NCBI GenBank assembly: GCA_000226015.1
Contig: JH152752.1
Location: 103,851-150,148, forward strand
DNA length: 46,298 nt
Direction: 5' to 3'
DNA from: Mnemiopsis leidyi
Lineage: Eukaryota > Ctenophora > Tentaculata > Lobata > Bolinopsidae
The notes beneath the pieces are model-generated. The model was not told where the DNA came from and did no database searches. It saw nothing but the letters and a program-made list of their open reading frames with translations. Both the position numbers and the translations under genes were made by a program. Shown one piece after another: positions 35,196-46,298 of this stretch (position 1 is the stretch's first letter; each line of letters starts with the position of its first letter).

Positions 35196-36582
35196 AAGGA
35201 GAACTATAAAACTTTAGTCATAGCCCTTTCATTGGAACTGATCAGGAACTGGAATTTAAGTTTTCGTTCGACTTGACATTGCGCAATCACAAAACGCCGC
35301 CCCTACTTCCAGTTCCACGAGAGACCAGCGGAGCTGCATGACGTTTGCTTGAATAATCATTATACCGAAACAACATGCGAACTTCTCCGTATGAAATGAA
35401 TCAATTCATTTAGGGCTTGTCTGACTTCGTGAATTGTATTAGATTTTTATTAAGTTTGTTCTGCAGGTACATTCTCTAGCTCTGATTGGTAGATTAGAAC
35501 GTGCAGGAGACATTCTGCTTCTGCAGAGGAAAATTGTCCCGGCTTTACTGCAGGACTTCAACGCCCTGGTAGTCCTGGTACCTATTGTAGAGAAAAATTT
35601 TAGAGAAAGATTTTAGATTAGAGAAAGATTTTAGATTACCACCTTAGTTGTAAATGTCTATACTTTTATAAGAAAAACTTTTTAATTTCTTATGCCGATG
35701 AAACAGAAGCAGCGAGTGAGGTATCAGAGATTGATCCATGGTACTGGTAGTTAGAACCATACTCCATTGATTTGAAGAATTATGGTTTATGATATACGCT
35801 ATACGAATCCATGAAGGGTTGACCAGGCAAAATGTTCCGGATCTTATTCATGGGTGTAAGCTGAATTTAGTTCATTTTTTACCGAATCGATTTGAAAACA
35901 CTCGATAAATTTCGGAACAAGTCAGAATTCCGCAAATTACTAAATTAGTCCGTTTTGTTGAATTATCATAATCTTTGTAATTTGCACCTATTAAACTTAA
36001 AGGCATTTTCCCAGCGAAGAACAACTGATGGATAATTAAATTATAACCTAGGCACAGGAAATGTTAAATGATTACTCTACAGCTGTTAAAATCAAATTTA
36101 AAAACTGATTTACACAAAGGTATTTACAAATCCTAATGGTAATGCAATAAATAAATTTTAAGAAATTCAGAAGTTTTGATACACAATTTTATCACGGAAA
36201 TAAGTTCATTTGAATATACAAATTTCATCTGTTGACGTAGGCTTGACATTCTGATGCTATAGAGTTGGTAAGTAGTTTATCTATAAATATAGTTATCATC
36301 ATTAAGATTATGACTTTAAATTCAGTTTCATCTCTATAGTAATAGTATACAATTAATTTTTAAATTCTTATCTAATTCATGAACTTAATTCAATCTAGAA
36401 TAAAAGATCTATGAATAAGTCTAATGATACTGATAGGCTTTTTCCTATAATATCTTAAACTCACTCACATTGATCTCATCCAATAATGTTGGAAAAAACA
36501 TAACCACATCATCAAAGTCAACATGGAGATCATATCACCAAGCATTCTAGGAATCATTCTAAGAATCTCATTCTCATGTCGA
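35196..36582. other. 3' flank of the GPCR gene, AT-rich
   Basis: No coding sequence is recognised. It should contain the 3' UTR of the minus-strand GPCR ending at 36583. Confidence 0.5.
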
Positions 36583-38277
36583 TCATAAATTTGTCTCGAA
36601 ATATTTGAGGGTCATTTGATCTCGGATCACCGATCGTTGACTCAAAATGGAAATATCCGAAGTGCGAAAGATCGCTAAAGGTCCGACCGCTGCCGAGTTT
36701 AATCGTTTTATCTTAAACTCCTTCAGCAGTGCAGCTTGTACACTTATCCGTCGGCCAATTCGCCTGAAAGCAGCCATGCTATCTCTCTTAGTTGCCGCAT
36801 TGGAGCTGTCCAGCACAGCCTGGCTGTCAGGTTTTTTGAAGATCTTAGTGACAAGCTCGATAGCTTTACTGCGAAGAGTGTTGTTGAGAAACCCGAAGAG
36901 GAGGGGGTTGACGGAGTACACAACAAGAGGGAGGAGCAGAGAAAATCTGCCGGTTATCGGCTCCTCTCGTCCGGACAATTCGAACATCAACGTAGGAATG
37001 TGAGATCCAACAATCACCATAACAACTGCCGCCAGTAAAACAGCAGTCTTTATTTGCAGTTTCTCCAACGCTGTGACACTTCTCTGACGTTTCTTCCAGT
37101 GAAATTTCCTGATCGGTATCGTTGTTTGGGTGACGGTCTCCACTGCCCGGAACTCCGGGTCGATAGTTATACAATTACAAGGATCATCCATCTCCATATC
37201 ATCCGTAGTGTCGGTCCTAGCTGTCTCAAACTCCTGGGAGAGCGAGAAGTAGTCCTCGTGGAGTCTGTTCAGCTCTTCCATCAGGTTCGAGTTGAAGAAG
37301 GTGTTGTGTAGACTCTCCATGAAGACTGTAGTGTTGCCGAACTTGATCGATCCTTTCGATCTCCTGTCCTTGTCGTTGTTGACGACCATGCTCTTTCTGT
37401 TGCTGGAAGTTGTGGATCTCCTCTCAATCGGAAGGTCCTGATCTTCTCTGTCTGATATCTCTGAGAAGGTAAGAGAACCTGCCATATCTATCCCTGACTC
37501 GATGGAAGAGTTGACCTGCTCAATCTCATTGTTATCTTGATTCCTTTGAGTTCTTCTTCTCTTCATTTTGTCCAGCACTTTCTTCCTTGCCAGCTCTCTG
37601 GTCCGTAGATTTCTGGCTGCGAGAAAGATTCCGATGTAAGCGATAAGAGAAATGGAGAGTGGAAGAACAGAGTGAAGTACTTGGTATATTGTAGCGTAAA
37701 GATTTGATCGATGTGAAGAGTGGTCCTTCTCAGTCTCACCAATGTGCGATATTGTCACATTGACGTCCAATATCCCGGGTTGACTAGAATCGTATGAACA
37801 CATATTGAATGTTTGATCTGCAAAGAAGATCAGGGAGGATGCCCCAGCGCTAACAAGGCAAATACAGACAAGTGTCAACAAAGCTCGTCCCTTTTTGACG
37901 ACCTGTTTATACAAAAGTGGCTGAGAGACAGCAACCAGGCGGTCTATGGAGGAGGAGGCGATACACCAGAGTCCAATAAAAGTTACAGCGTTATCCAGAT
38001 ACCCGGTAACCAGACACCCGAACTGCCCGAACAAGTGTCCCTGCTGGAGGGTGGAGAGGAGACAGAGTGGAGCTGAGAGGAACACAACGTACAGGTCAAC
38101 CAGACAGAGGGCTAGGAGGAGAACTCCGCTGGCGTGGCCTGACACGTATCTGGTTTTTATCACGGTAACCAGCAGGAGTAGGTTGAAGAGACTCCCGCTC
38201 AGGATCACAAGGCAGATCCAGAATACGGAGACTGAGTATTGGGGAGTGTGTGGGGATGGTAGAAGGGGGTTCCACAT
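36583..38277 (-). CDS. class A (rhodopsin-like) GPCR, intronless, orphan
   Basis: A single 564-codon frame from ATG at 38277. Seven membrane segments are visible: ~16-40, 51-74 (LALCLVDLYV with the TM2 Asp), 85-110, 132-153, 196-221, 409-433 and 444-466. Cys88 before TM3 and Cys160 in extracellular loop 2 can form the family disulfide. The DRY position reads DRL (112-114) and the NPxxY position reads NPLLF (457-461). TM6 has HIP where CWxP is usual. The third intracellular loop is about 185 residues, rich in Arg/Ser/Asp. The C-tail is about 100 residues. The N-terminus is very short, with no signal peptide. The ligand cannot be inferred: features of aminergic and peptide receptors are mixed. 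The altered DRY and NPxxY motifs could mean unusual G-protein coupling. No introns and no disruption. Confidence 0.95.
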   Translation of the reverse strand: MWNPLLPSPHTPQYSVSVFWICLVILSGSLFNLLLLVTVIKTRYVSGHASGVLLLALCLVDLYVVFLSAPLCLLSTLQQGHLFGQFGCLVTGYLDNAVTFIGLWCIASSSIDRLVAVSQPLLYKQVVKKGRALLTLVCICLVSAGASSLIFFADQTFNMCSYDSSQPGILDVNVTISHIGETEKDHSSHRSNLYATIYQVLHSVLPLSISLIAYIGIFLAARNLRTRELARKKVLDKMKRRRTQRNQDNNEIEQVNSSIESGIDMAGSLTFSEISDREDQDLPIERRSTTSSNRKSMVVNNDKDRRSKGSIKFGNTTVFMESLHNTFFNSNLMEELNRLHEDYFSLSQEFETARTDTTDDMEMDDPCNCITIDPEFRAVETVTQTTIPIRKFHWKKRQRSVTALEKLQIKTAVLLAAVVMVIVGSHIPTLMFELSGREEPITGRFSLLLPLVVYSVNPLLFGFLNNTLRSKAIELVTKIFKKPDSQAVLDSSNAATKRDSMAAFRRIGRRISVQAALLKEFKIKRLNSAAVGPLAIFRTSDISILSQRSVIRDQMTLKYFETNL

Positions 38278-41200
38278 TTTCCAGGGACCAGATTGTTTCC
38301 TAAAAGCATGATCGTTTCGTTAGGTTACCCGCATTATTATGTGAGTGTATTTCTTCAGTCATCTAATTAATTAATCAATCATTAATGAGCCTATAGATGT
38401 GTCCGGTGATGACGTCCAGATTAGTAGGACTAGGAATGTCAGAAAATTACCAAGCATTATTCATTTTCTTAAATGGCTTCTTGCGATCTTAGTTGAGTTA
38501 TGAACGAGAAATTTATTCAGCTTTTAATCAAAAGTGGACTAGAAAGTATGAGATCTCCGACAAAAGTCAAACAAAATTTTTCGGCAGTAAACAACAGACA
38601 AATGTGACAGCTGGATTCAGTTACAGAGGCTTTAGAAGTTAAACACAAAAAAGATTACTAGTAGAAATAACTGAAAATTTACTGGGAGAAGATTTCATTG
38701 ATCAAAAAGTATTAAAAGTAAAGTTTGTGTCACATACAACAAAACAGCATTTTGCGGCGCGACATACCTCCAATTACCTCTGTTGGTTTTAAAAGTGCGA
38801 TACCTCATAAAGTTGATATATTTATAGGCCCTTTTACTGCGACCGAATCTTGTAGAACTTTGGTCCATTTCTTAAACCTACGGCATTCCTGGGCCTAGCA
38901 TTAAAATCAAACTCAAAGTGATAATAGGAAAAACGCCTAAATTCTCAAACCCACTTAAAAGTATCTAAACTACAAACATTAACAATAAATCATTAAACTT
39001 AAAGCAGCACTATGTGCTTCTCAGGAAATATTTTTCTGCAATTAGGAGAAGGAACGGAAAAGTAAAAATAGCAGATTTACACAACTGAACAGATCAAATC
39101 CAATTAGATATCTACTGCCTAACAATTCGCAGCTGTCCTAGTACGGATGACATTTTTCGAAAATTCTTTATCATTTATCTTAGAGTTAGAGTGTCATATT
39201 TTAATTAAGGTAAGAGTGGCATCCTAAAAGTCCCGTCCGGCAGCACACAATCGAGCGCACATTGAAGTAGAAAAGGAACCAGAACTTGAAGGCTGAGGCA
39301 GAAGACTACCATGATCATCAGTGACTAGAAGCAGAAAAGGAGAATACTCAAAACTACTCCCCGACACACGACAACCAGCTGCAGCATGTGCAACTAGTAC
39401 GGCGGTGGTGACTAGATGAAGCTGTGGGATAAAGTAGTTGTAATTTGTAAACATCATATTCTGGGCTGGATACGTCCTTGGTAATTGTCAGAATCACGTG
39501 CATGAGTGCACGTGCACGCAGTGTGCGCAGGTGTTTGCATCGGGACTATAATAAATGCTATTAAAAGGAAAAATGAAAATTAGCTTTATCAGCATTGTAC
39601 CCCAAACATGAGCGAGCTGTTTAAGCTGAATGGCGATTGTCGCGGGTGGTGCATAATTTTCTTGAAGCTTGAAGTATGCTGGTAAAATTAGAATATGACG
39701 GATATTGACCTAAACTCTAAAGAAGACCCTAAGAGTAAGAAGTCAGATGAGTAACTGTAATTGTCAGCTGTGTTCTTTCTTCAGGTTTAATGCCTTCTTC
39801 TTTCATATCGCAAATTCTAGTTCTCTAATAAAACTTATTTGCACTAAACAAATGCTAGATAAAACAAATTATCGAAGGATGTCGACTACAAGAAAATGCA
39901 GGGAACTTGCCTGTGTATGACATATTTTATATCTTGGACGATGTTGAATTCTATTTCTAAGAAACGTGAGATAAAATTTCTAGTTCAAGAAAATTTTATC
40001 TGCGGAGACTTAATTAGCGAGCTGTCTACATTTCTGTAATGGTAACCGGATAAGTTAACTGAAACTGAAACATTAATATCATGTCACTATATTACTACAA
40101 GTATACCAATATGGGTTGACGTAGAAGGGCAGTGGAAGTTCGAAGTAAGCCGTTATAAACTTGAAGTGCAAACTAGATAGCTGATTAAATTTAGAACAAG
40201 TGCATACCTTGTCGAAATTTTAAGGAGGCTCATACGACCACAAAAAGCTTTTTGTCCTTTCGCGTCGTTGTTTTTTAAGCTTTCGACCCTGGTTTAATGA
40301 TGCAGTCAAGCTACAATCAATGTTTACTGAAAGTGCCATGATCGCGCTTTGACTTTAGAAAACTGAGATGAGGAAAGAAATACAAATGAAAAAGCGTCGT
40401 ATTTTGTTTAGTATTCGCTATTGCATATTGATGGCAACCAATGTGCGGTCTGCCGTCTGATCAGCGCATACAAAGATACAATGGCAATTCAATGTTAAAC
40501 ATTGAGTTTTAACCTCGTCTAATGACATCAGAAAGTTTGCAAAATGAGATCAAATTCTGTAACTCGAGTCCTGATCACGTCCAATGGACTTCCACCGCCA
40601 ATTCTCGTCCGCACGAATTACAAAACATAATCCTGAACTGTAACGCAATAAAACGTACCAATATACTGCTCAACAACTAGACGAACCTCGGAGACCACAG
40701 TCCGTTCGGCCATGATCCGGGGATATCAAACGAAACAAATTTGTACACTATTTAGTCTGGAGGGAAAGGGTACAGGGTTGGTGTGACGCGAGAAATCGTA
40801 TTACAGCGCAAAGTAAAGGACATATGAGTGGTAATACAGGAGCTATGTCAGACGCGAGCTGTTAAAAGGGAAGTTTTGTCATATGTCTAGGGAATCTGAC
40901 ACTTATAGTCCTGCTATTTTAGACGGACAGATAAACGTATGCGTGGGCCGGGGTTATAAGTCGGTGATCAAGGTCCCACAGCCTTGATAAATTGACGTGT
41001 AGCAGTAGAGTTCTCACAGGAACTTCGGCTATGTGATTTGTCAGTCAATTTTCGCGGTGGAATAAAGGTATGTTTAGTTTATAGACCTGCAGTGTAACTT
41101 AAACGAACACATGGGACTCGTGCTATTTTTACGTATAATTGCAGGTGTTACAGATTTTGTACGTGGTATCTTCAGCACTGTAAAAAAAGAGGAAAGCACA

Positions 41201-42596
41201 GCAGAGGTGCTGATTATGTGTGGAGTTTAGCATTGTGCTGCATCACTCTCGTGCCATGTTACTCTGTGATCATTGGCAAGTTTTGTCATCACATCTCCAT
41301 GTCCTTACAGTACGGATACAATAGATAATTCCTTGTCCTGTAAACATGGTTAGTAAATCCTGCTACATAAACTGAATACGATTATATCTTGGAATCCATA
41401 GAGTGACGAGTTTGGAATTCCTGTTGTATATAGCGAGATGTAATCGGGAATTCGTATCTTCTGGTAATGCGTTATACCGATAATTGCATCATCTCTGATA
41501 TCTTAATCAGACTCAGAGCCAAAATCAAACCGGATATCATCAAAGCCATCGTCAATGATCGTCTGTTTATAAGTTTCTGCTTCAATATTACAGATCTAAT
41601 TGTCAAATTAAGTTAAGATATTACAAGTCGGATACTACGGGCACTTTTAATAAGACGAGATATCTATATAGCTATTTCAGTCATCGCGAGATCCTAGGAA
41701 GGTAGAAATTTTGAACTATTAGATTGTAAAATGTTAGCTAATTAATATTGAATCTTTATCGTCAGTGGATCAATAAACCTTTAAAATGTAAAATCAAACT
41801 TTTCTTCAGTAACATTAATTTTCATTGCATCGATGTGTTCTCTGCATTTTGTAAAAGCACTGTGGTCTAGAACTTCACTATACCGGCATCTAATGCATCC
41901 AGTCACCAGTGTCACCGCAATAATCCTCAAATAAAACTTCCAAACGTGATTTGATTCCCAGTTTCAATGCAAAAATACTTAGTGTCGGCATCTCATGAGT
42001 TGTGGAATAAGGATACTTATAGTTATTGCCGTTTAAACATAATTCATGGGGCTTTTGGCCGTGATCCACAACTAAAAGCTTAGAATTAACATGTTTAGCT
42101 ATCGAATCATAGGGTTTTGAATTACACTATTCGACGTAGCATATGAAGGGCCGTTAAACTTGAAGTGCAGTGCTAAACTTGCTATGTTTCCTATATAAGC
42201 TTACAGTATCTAGGTGACAAATTTTTGTTAAACCAATGCATGCATGTGCAAAGAAGTATGTGCCGTTACCAAGGGCCTGACCGTACCCTCCAAATCTCAT
42301 ATCATGAAGTCGAGGGATTATTATTGGCAGAATGTACCAAAAATAAGTCTTCAGAGTACACTTTGATAAGTATAAATTCATATGAGAGTGAGACATGTAT
42401 GGGTAATGCGTATAATTAAAGAATACCAACGTTATATTGTCATTGACGTAAATTGTAACTGCGAAATTTTGACTTAAAATTTGCCATGGACCAATTAATA
42501 TAAAAAACTAACACTATATATATACTAACAATCATGGTGTTTAGTGGAATCAGATTCATGCATGATGATGAAGTTTAAAATGATGATCAATCGTAT
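38278..42596. other. intergenic region, no gene recognised
   Basis: Upstream of the GPCR and downstream of the second BPI-like gene. A 77-codon minus-strand frame at 39224-39457 has a hydrophobic N-terminal part, but too little else to call. CACGTG-containing palindromic sequence lies around 39495-39520. Nothing else is supported. Confidence 0.5.
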
Positions 42597-43685
42597 TCAG
42601 GATTGGACTGACTGAATACTGATATTATCTTTATTTTGGTTTTCGCATTTGGCGACATCTTCAATTTTGTCAAAAAAATCGTCCAGCTTTAAATCGAAAT
42701 GCACGATGAAAAATTCTTTTTTCTTTTCCAAGCAAAGGTTGCAAATATACATTGGCGAAAACTTTCTGGAAGCGCTTTTTTGAATTTTTTTGTATATTGT
42801 GTTTGGTATAATCTTTTTTATTCTCATGAGTAAAGTTAGCTTTTGCGTTAATTCGATCCCTAAGAAAATGTTAAGGAGTTTTTTTGATGCGATAAGGTAA
42901 ACCATATTTGAACCATTTTTGGGCAGTGAATTGTAGTGAGTAGAATCATGCCATGACAATGCCTTGAGATCTTTTTCCCATCCTAATTTCGTATAAAACT
43001 CGACTCGATCCGTTTTGAACTCAAACGAAGGATTCATTTGGTCTCTGTCCGATTCATTTTGAAGGGGAATATTTGCCATAATGTCCAGTCCAGAGATTGA
43101 TTTGTTGATGGCTTGTAGGACAGACTTTTCGATGCCACTTTTAATAGATTCGTGAATCGACGGAAACAAGAAAACGACATCTGAAAGAATCGGGTTTTTG
43201 TTCAAATCAAGGTCAAGACTATGAAAATCCATGATGAATTCTTTGACTTCAAGTTTGAGTTCAGTACTTCCCTCCGCAGTACCGTTAAAGCCGATTGTTA
43301 CAGTAAACGAAACAGAGGATGTCAGGGCAAACTTTTGGTTAATGGGCACCATCATGATTTTCTTTTTAAATTCGGCCTGAACTGTGATTGCGCTGACTTT
43401 TTGTTGGGCTCTTATGCCGACACCTGGAACAATTTCAATCTCTGGAGGATCGTTAAGGGTTAGTTCGGTTATTTTGATGTTGATTATTTTGTTGCCGTTT
43501 TTAGAAATATCCGGAATTTTAATTGCGTTTGGACCGCTGATCATTTCCTCTTTATAGACCGATAATCTTTTTTGGAGCTCCATTTGAAGTGGCTCTTTGT
43601 AATCAGCATTCAGAATAATTGATAGAGGCGCAGTCATTCCTGGATTCATGGAGTCATTGTGGATCCCGATCACGTGTTGCAAGCA
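42597..43685 (-). CDS. BPI/LBP-family paralogue, intronless visible part, C-terminally short
   Basis: One open frame of about 360 codons. The likely exon begins after CGCAG at 43686-43690, because no ATG precedes NPGMTAPLSIILNADYKEPL, which matches the mature BPI start. The first in-frame ATG is at 43649. Family signatures follow in order: NAIKIPDISKNG, PPEIEIVPGVGI (BPI: ISMVPNVGL), the long barrel strands, HESIKSGIEKSVLQAINKSI (BPI helix before the linker), then NGSNMVYLIASKKLLNIF (BPI: DRMVYLGLSDYFF), which starts the C-terminal barrel. It then diverges and stops, so most of the second barrel is missing. There is no cysteine before about residue 310, so the conserved barrel disulfide is absent. 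A signal-peptide exon was not found. The lack of introns where the gene at 9240-16846 has several suggests a retrocopy or intron loss. Whether it is functional is unknown. Confidence 0.8.
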   Translation of the reverse strand, partial: CLQHVIGIHNDSMNPGMTAPLSIILNADYKEPLQMELQKRLSVYKEEMISGPNAIKIPDISKNGNKIINIKITELTLNDPPEIEIVPGVGIRAQQKVSAITVQAEFKKKIMMVPINQKFALTSSVSFTVTIGFNGTAEGSTELKLEVKEFIMDFHSLDLDLNKNPILSDVVFLFPSIHESIKSGIEKSVLQAINKSISGLDIMANIPLQNESDRDQMNPSFEFKTDRVEFYTKLGWEKDLKALSWHDSTHYNSLPKNGSNMVYLIASKKLLNIFLGIELTQKLTLLMRIKKIIPNTIYKKIQKSASRKFSPMYICNLCLEKKKEFFIVHFDLKLDDFFDKIEDVAKCENQNKDNISIQSVQS

Positions 43686-44939
43686 CTGCGACTCACGCTC
43701 TCTCTAACTCAAGATAGCTGCTAATATTACTGGACTATAATAGTTGAAATGAAAAAAAAGCACCAGTGGAGCTGTGTTATAGATCACAGAGTCAGAAAAA
43801 TGAATGATCAAGCTTAACATGTTTAGTTCTAATTAAGCGTCAGGGTCATAATTCAGCCAATAGAAGGTCATCTAACTATAATTAGTGAACCGCAGAAGTA
43901 AAACCTTATAAAGTAGGAGAATGAAAGTCTGAATATAGGATATTGCAGATTGTTCAAAAAGTACAAAATCAAAGTCGTAACTGATATTGAATATTTGCGG
44001 TCACAACAAGAGGATTTTTGCAGTCAGGAATTACTTCTATTTGTGAAATTTGATGAAGGCGGAGAGTCGTGGCCATGCTTGTGAGTGTGAGCAATATCTG
44101 CTGTGTATTGTATTTCTTGGTGTATAACGTCATGACAATAATGCAACTGGTGAAAGACGATAGTCGTGAAATTAAATCGTTACAATCAGGGTATACGATA
44201 AAGAAGTTAGGAAACAGAGTTGAGATTAGCGTTGCTCTGTCTATGCGGCTATAAATCATAGTAAGGTTCTTTTCCATTTTTCTTGTGATCTCATACTCTC
44301 GAGCACTCTGTCATCTGGAATCTTGATCTACTCAAGTACTCAGGGCCCAGAATCGTGCAGATATAAATAAAAAGTAAAAGTTTCTACTGCAGTATGATAC
44401 CGGTAGGGTACTGTGATAGAATTGCTGTGTGGGAATATAATGTCTGGTGACTAAGAATGAGCTATTTCTGATAATTCCACGCCCTAAATACATACAGATT
44501 CATCTGTGCTAGACCACTACATGCGCAGAGTAGAATATGGGATGATCAACTTTGCGTCAGATTCCTGTTTCTTTCATCATTTGTTTTTGGGAGTCGGGAT
44601 GTTAGACTTAGAGTTTCGGGTAGCCCGGACACTAGCATAGTACAATCATCCAGGAGATGTCATGATTAAAGTCATGATCTATTGATTCTATTAACTTGAA
44701 ATTGGAATTGAATCAAACTATTTCAACACAATATTCAGAAAACTTAATGAAATAACTATAACAATAATACAATTTTAAACAATGAACGTTAGCCGCATTA
44801 AGATTGTTCAACAAGTTTACAAATACAAGCATGTTTATTGTATATTTGCACAGCATTAATTTGAGAATTAAATTGTATCCATCGACCTAAGCAAAAAAAT
44901 CGTCCTGTGTTCTAACATACGTTTAAGTTGCAAACAAAG
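43686..44939. other. intergenic region between BPI paralogue and GPCR
   Basis: Should hold the missing 5' exon(s) of the BPI paralogue, but no minus-strand signal-peptide exon with a phase-0 donor could be picked with confidence. The frame at 43969-44277 (-) is not convincing. Confidence 0.45.
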
Positions 44940-45909
44940 CTAGTTTTTCGTCATTCCAAACCTGACCCAACTGTTAAAATCTTTCATCCGGAAAAAGTAA
45001 ATAACAGGATTAAGACTTGCATTAAGCACCACACAAACAACCTTGGCAACCACCCAGGAGTAGTATGCCATGTAAAACTCTGAAAAATAGGGTCCGGGAA
45101 AGGAATAAAACAGTCCAGTGATGCCACCTAGGACCACATTCACAAACATCGGAAGACTGCACATCAGAACCACCGCCGTGAAAATAACGACGGTTATTGA
45201 AGCGTGTATGAACGCATGTCTCATGGTCTCCCCTGCTTTCTCCATCCTGAGGGTGCCCGTTTGGTCTTCGAAGCTGAGGACAGCTTGAAAACTGTAACTA
45301 AGAAACTGACAAACGTGCATATTGCAATGAGCAAAATGTTAGCAGCCTCGATAAAGTACTGGAAGTAGAAAGGTAGTCCCATTGTGGCCATCTGGTAGCA
45401 GTTGGGATTGTCCACGCTGTACAAATAAGTGTAGTTAATCTCGGGGAGCATGCCGACCAGGAACTCTAGGAGAGTTAGGAGACAGTAGATAAGTGAGGAT
45501 AGGAGAACGTACTTCTTCTTTATCCGGTACAGGGGTTTGGAGATGGCGATAGTCCGTGTCACACTCAGTAACATTGCTAAGTATATGCTGACCTGAAGGT
45601 GTTTGTAGTTGTTAATTTTGTAACTAAGTATTAGTTGCTGCTTTTTAGTGGGATCATTATGAGATTTACCTTAATAAAATCAGTTTTAATGATCATGCTC
45701 CAGTATATTCATTTTGGGTTAAAGTTGGGTGAGAAATTGTCATACCCGCTGTAAAAACTCGAAGACGTTGGCCCAGAAAACGCAAAAAATTAAGTTGTTG
45801 AAAATTCCTGGGTCTCGAAATGTGAACAGCGTCATCATTATCGGTAGGTGTAGGATCCCTGTTGAGTACAGATAGTTAAAAAACAAGTAACTGAAGAAAA
45901 ATTCGGTGA
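44940..45909 (-). CDS. class A GPCR, 3' exons, with one frame disruption
   Basis: Exon A 45746-45909 (after CTTCTTCATAG) covers TM2 to early TM3 (LPIMMTLFTFRDPG, FWANVFEFLQR). Exon B 44940-45592 (after CACCTTCAG) continues VSIYLAMLLSVTRTIAISKP. The DRY position is VTRT, as in some orphan cnidarian/placozoan-type receptors (from memory). ECL2 has Cys (NPNCYQ). TM5 is ILLIAICTFVSFLVTVF, TM6 ASITVVIFTAVVLMCSLPMF, TM7 VLNASLNPVIYFF with an intact NPVIY. Exon B is 653 nt, so the TM5 and TM6 parts are in different frames. The shift lies in the third loop at about 45235-45290, net one base short. There is no room for an intron there. TM1 and the N-terminus are upstream, outside the window or beyond the transposon at 46017. 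Either a pseudogene/null allele or a sequencing error. Confidence 0.85.
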
Positions 45910-46016
45910 CTATGAAGAAGAGTGTCATGATCACTATCTCAAAGGGTGATATAAATTAGCTATAATGAAGTTTGACATGGTTATGATAATGCTCATAAAA
46001 TTCATAAACATTTTTA

Positions 46017-46298
46017 GGCAAAAGGGTCATATAGTTTGGTGAGTGGGGCAATTGGCGCCATTGGCGCCAATGGATCCACTCAATGGATCAAATGGATGTT
46101 CCAATGGCGCCAATGGCGATGAGGTCAGTGGTGCCAATGGTGGTCACAATCGCCATTGGCGCCAATGGATGTGTTCCATTGGCGACAATAGGCGAGTCGC
46201 CGATTGGCGACCATTGGCGCCGATTATAATGGATCCATTGGAGCCACTCGATGGCGATACCTTTTTCACGATCGCCACTCAGAGTGAATGGATCATTG
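46017..46298. mobile_element. second fold-back element, cut by the window end
   Basis: Starts GGCAAAAGGGTCATATAG, identical to the inverted right end of the element at 32306-33324, and continues into the same GGGGCAATTGGCGCC palindromes, TGGATCC motifs and AATGGCGCC units. It lies in or beyond the intron upstream of the second GPCR's exon A. The far end and its target duplication are not in the window. Confidence 0.85.

Noticed and set aside
39224..39457. 77-codon minus-strand frame with a hydrophobic N-terminus (possible secreted peptide)
   Set aside because: Too short, with no conserved cysteine or cleavage pattern that I recognise. Transcript evidence would be needed.
45235..45290. Intron to explain the frame change in the second GPCR
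   Set aside because: The two frames overlap over only tens of bases, and no GT..AG pair of workable length lies between the TM5 and TM6 coding parts.
1..46298. CRISPR arrays, bacterial operons or phage genes
   Set aside because: The repeats seen are contiguous tandem arrays without unique spacers, and the genes are spliced animal genes.

Overview
The window is animal (metazoan) nuclear DNA, about 46.3 kb, AT-rich and mostly non-coding. The evidence is spliced genes with GT..AG introns, class A GPCRs, a PHF3/DIDO-type TFIIS-M/SPOC protein and BPI/LBP-type lipid-binding proteins. The second GPCR has a VTRT motif in place of DRY. Together with compact introns and strong heterozygosity this fits an invertebrate, perhaps a non-bilaterian such as a cnidarian or placozoan. 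The species guess is weak.

Layout. 1-8071 (+): the 3' part of a PHF3/DIDO/SPOCD1-family gene, eight exons from the TFIIS central domain to a long Gln/Met/Pro-rich tail and a poly(A) signal. 9240-16846 (-): a convergent 11-exon BPI/LBP/CETP-family gene with signal peptide, about 568 aa. Its middle is present twice (11030-13405 and 13416-15759) around a 10-N gap. This looks like two unmerged haplotypes of one gene, not a biological duplication. 18971-21698 (-): a nine-exon gene of about 391 aa with a C2-like middle, a His-rich stretch and an acidic/basic tail. 21699-36582: about 15 kb without a recognised gene, holding several tandem repeats, a 1,019-bp fold-back transposon with 8-bp target duplications, and a pyrimidine-rich tract. 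36583-38277 (-): an intronless class A GPCR with a very long third cytoplasmic loop. 42597-43685 (-): a second BPI-like gene, intronless over its visible length, cysteine-free in the N-terminal barrel and C-terminally short. 44940-45909 (-): the 3' exons of another class A GPCR with a one-base frame disruption. 46017-46298: the start of a second fold-back element.

The genes do not form an obvious pathway. The two BPI-like genes are related secreted lipid/LPS-binding candidates for innate defence. The two GPCRs are orphan by sequence. The main interest is in the BPI-like locus, where the two assembled haplotypes differ by two small transposon insertions with 8-bp target duplications, a minisatellite abutting a splice acceptor, and an AG-to-GG change at a splice acceptor. 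The fold-back family is the clearest candidate for an undescribed element.
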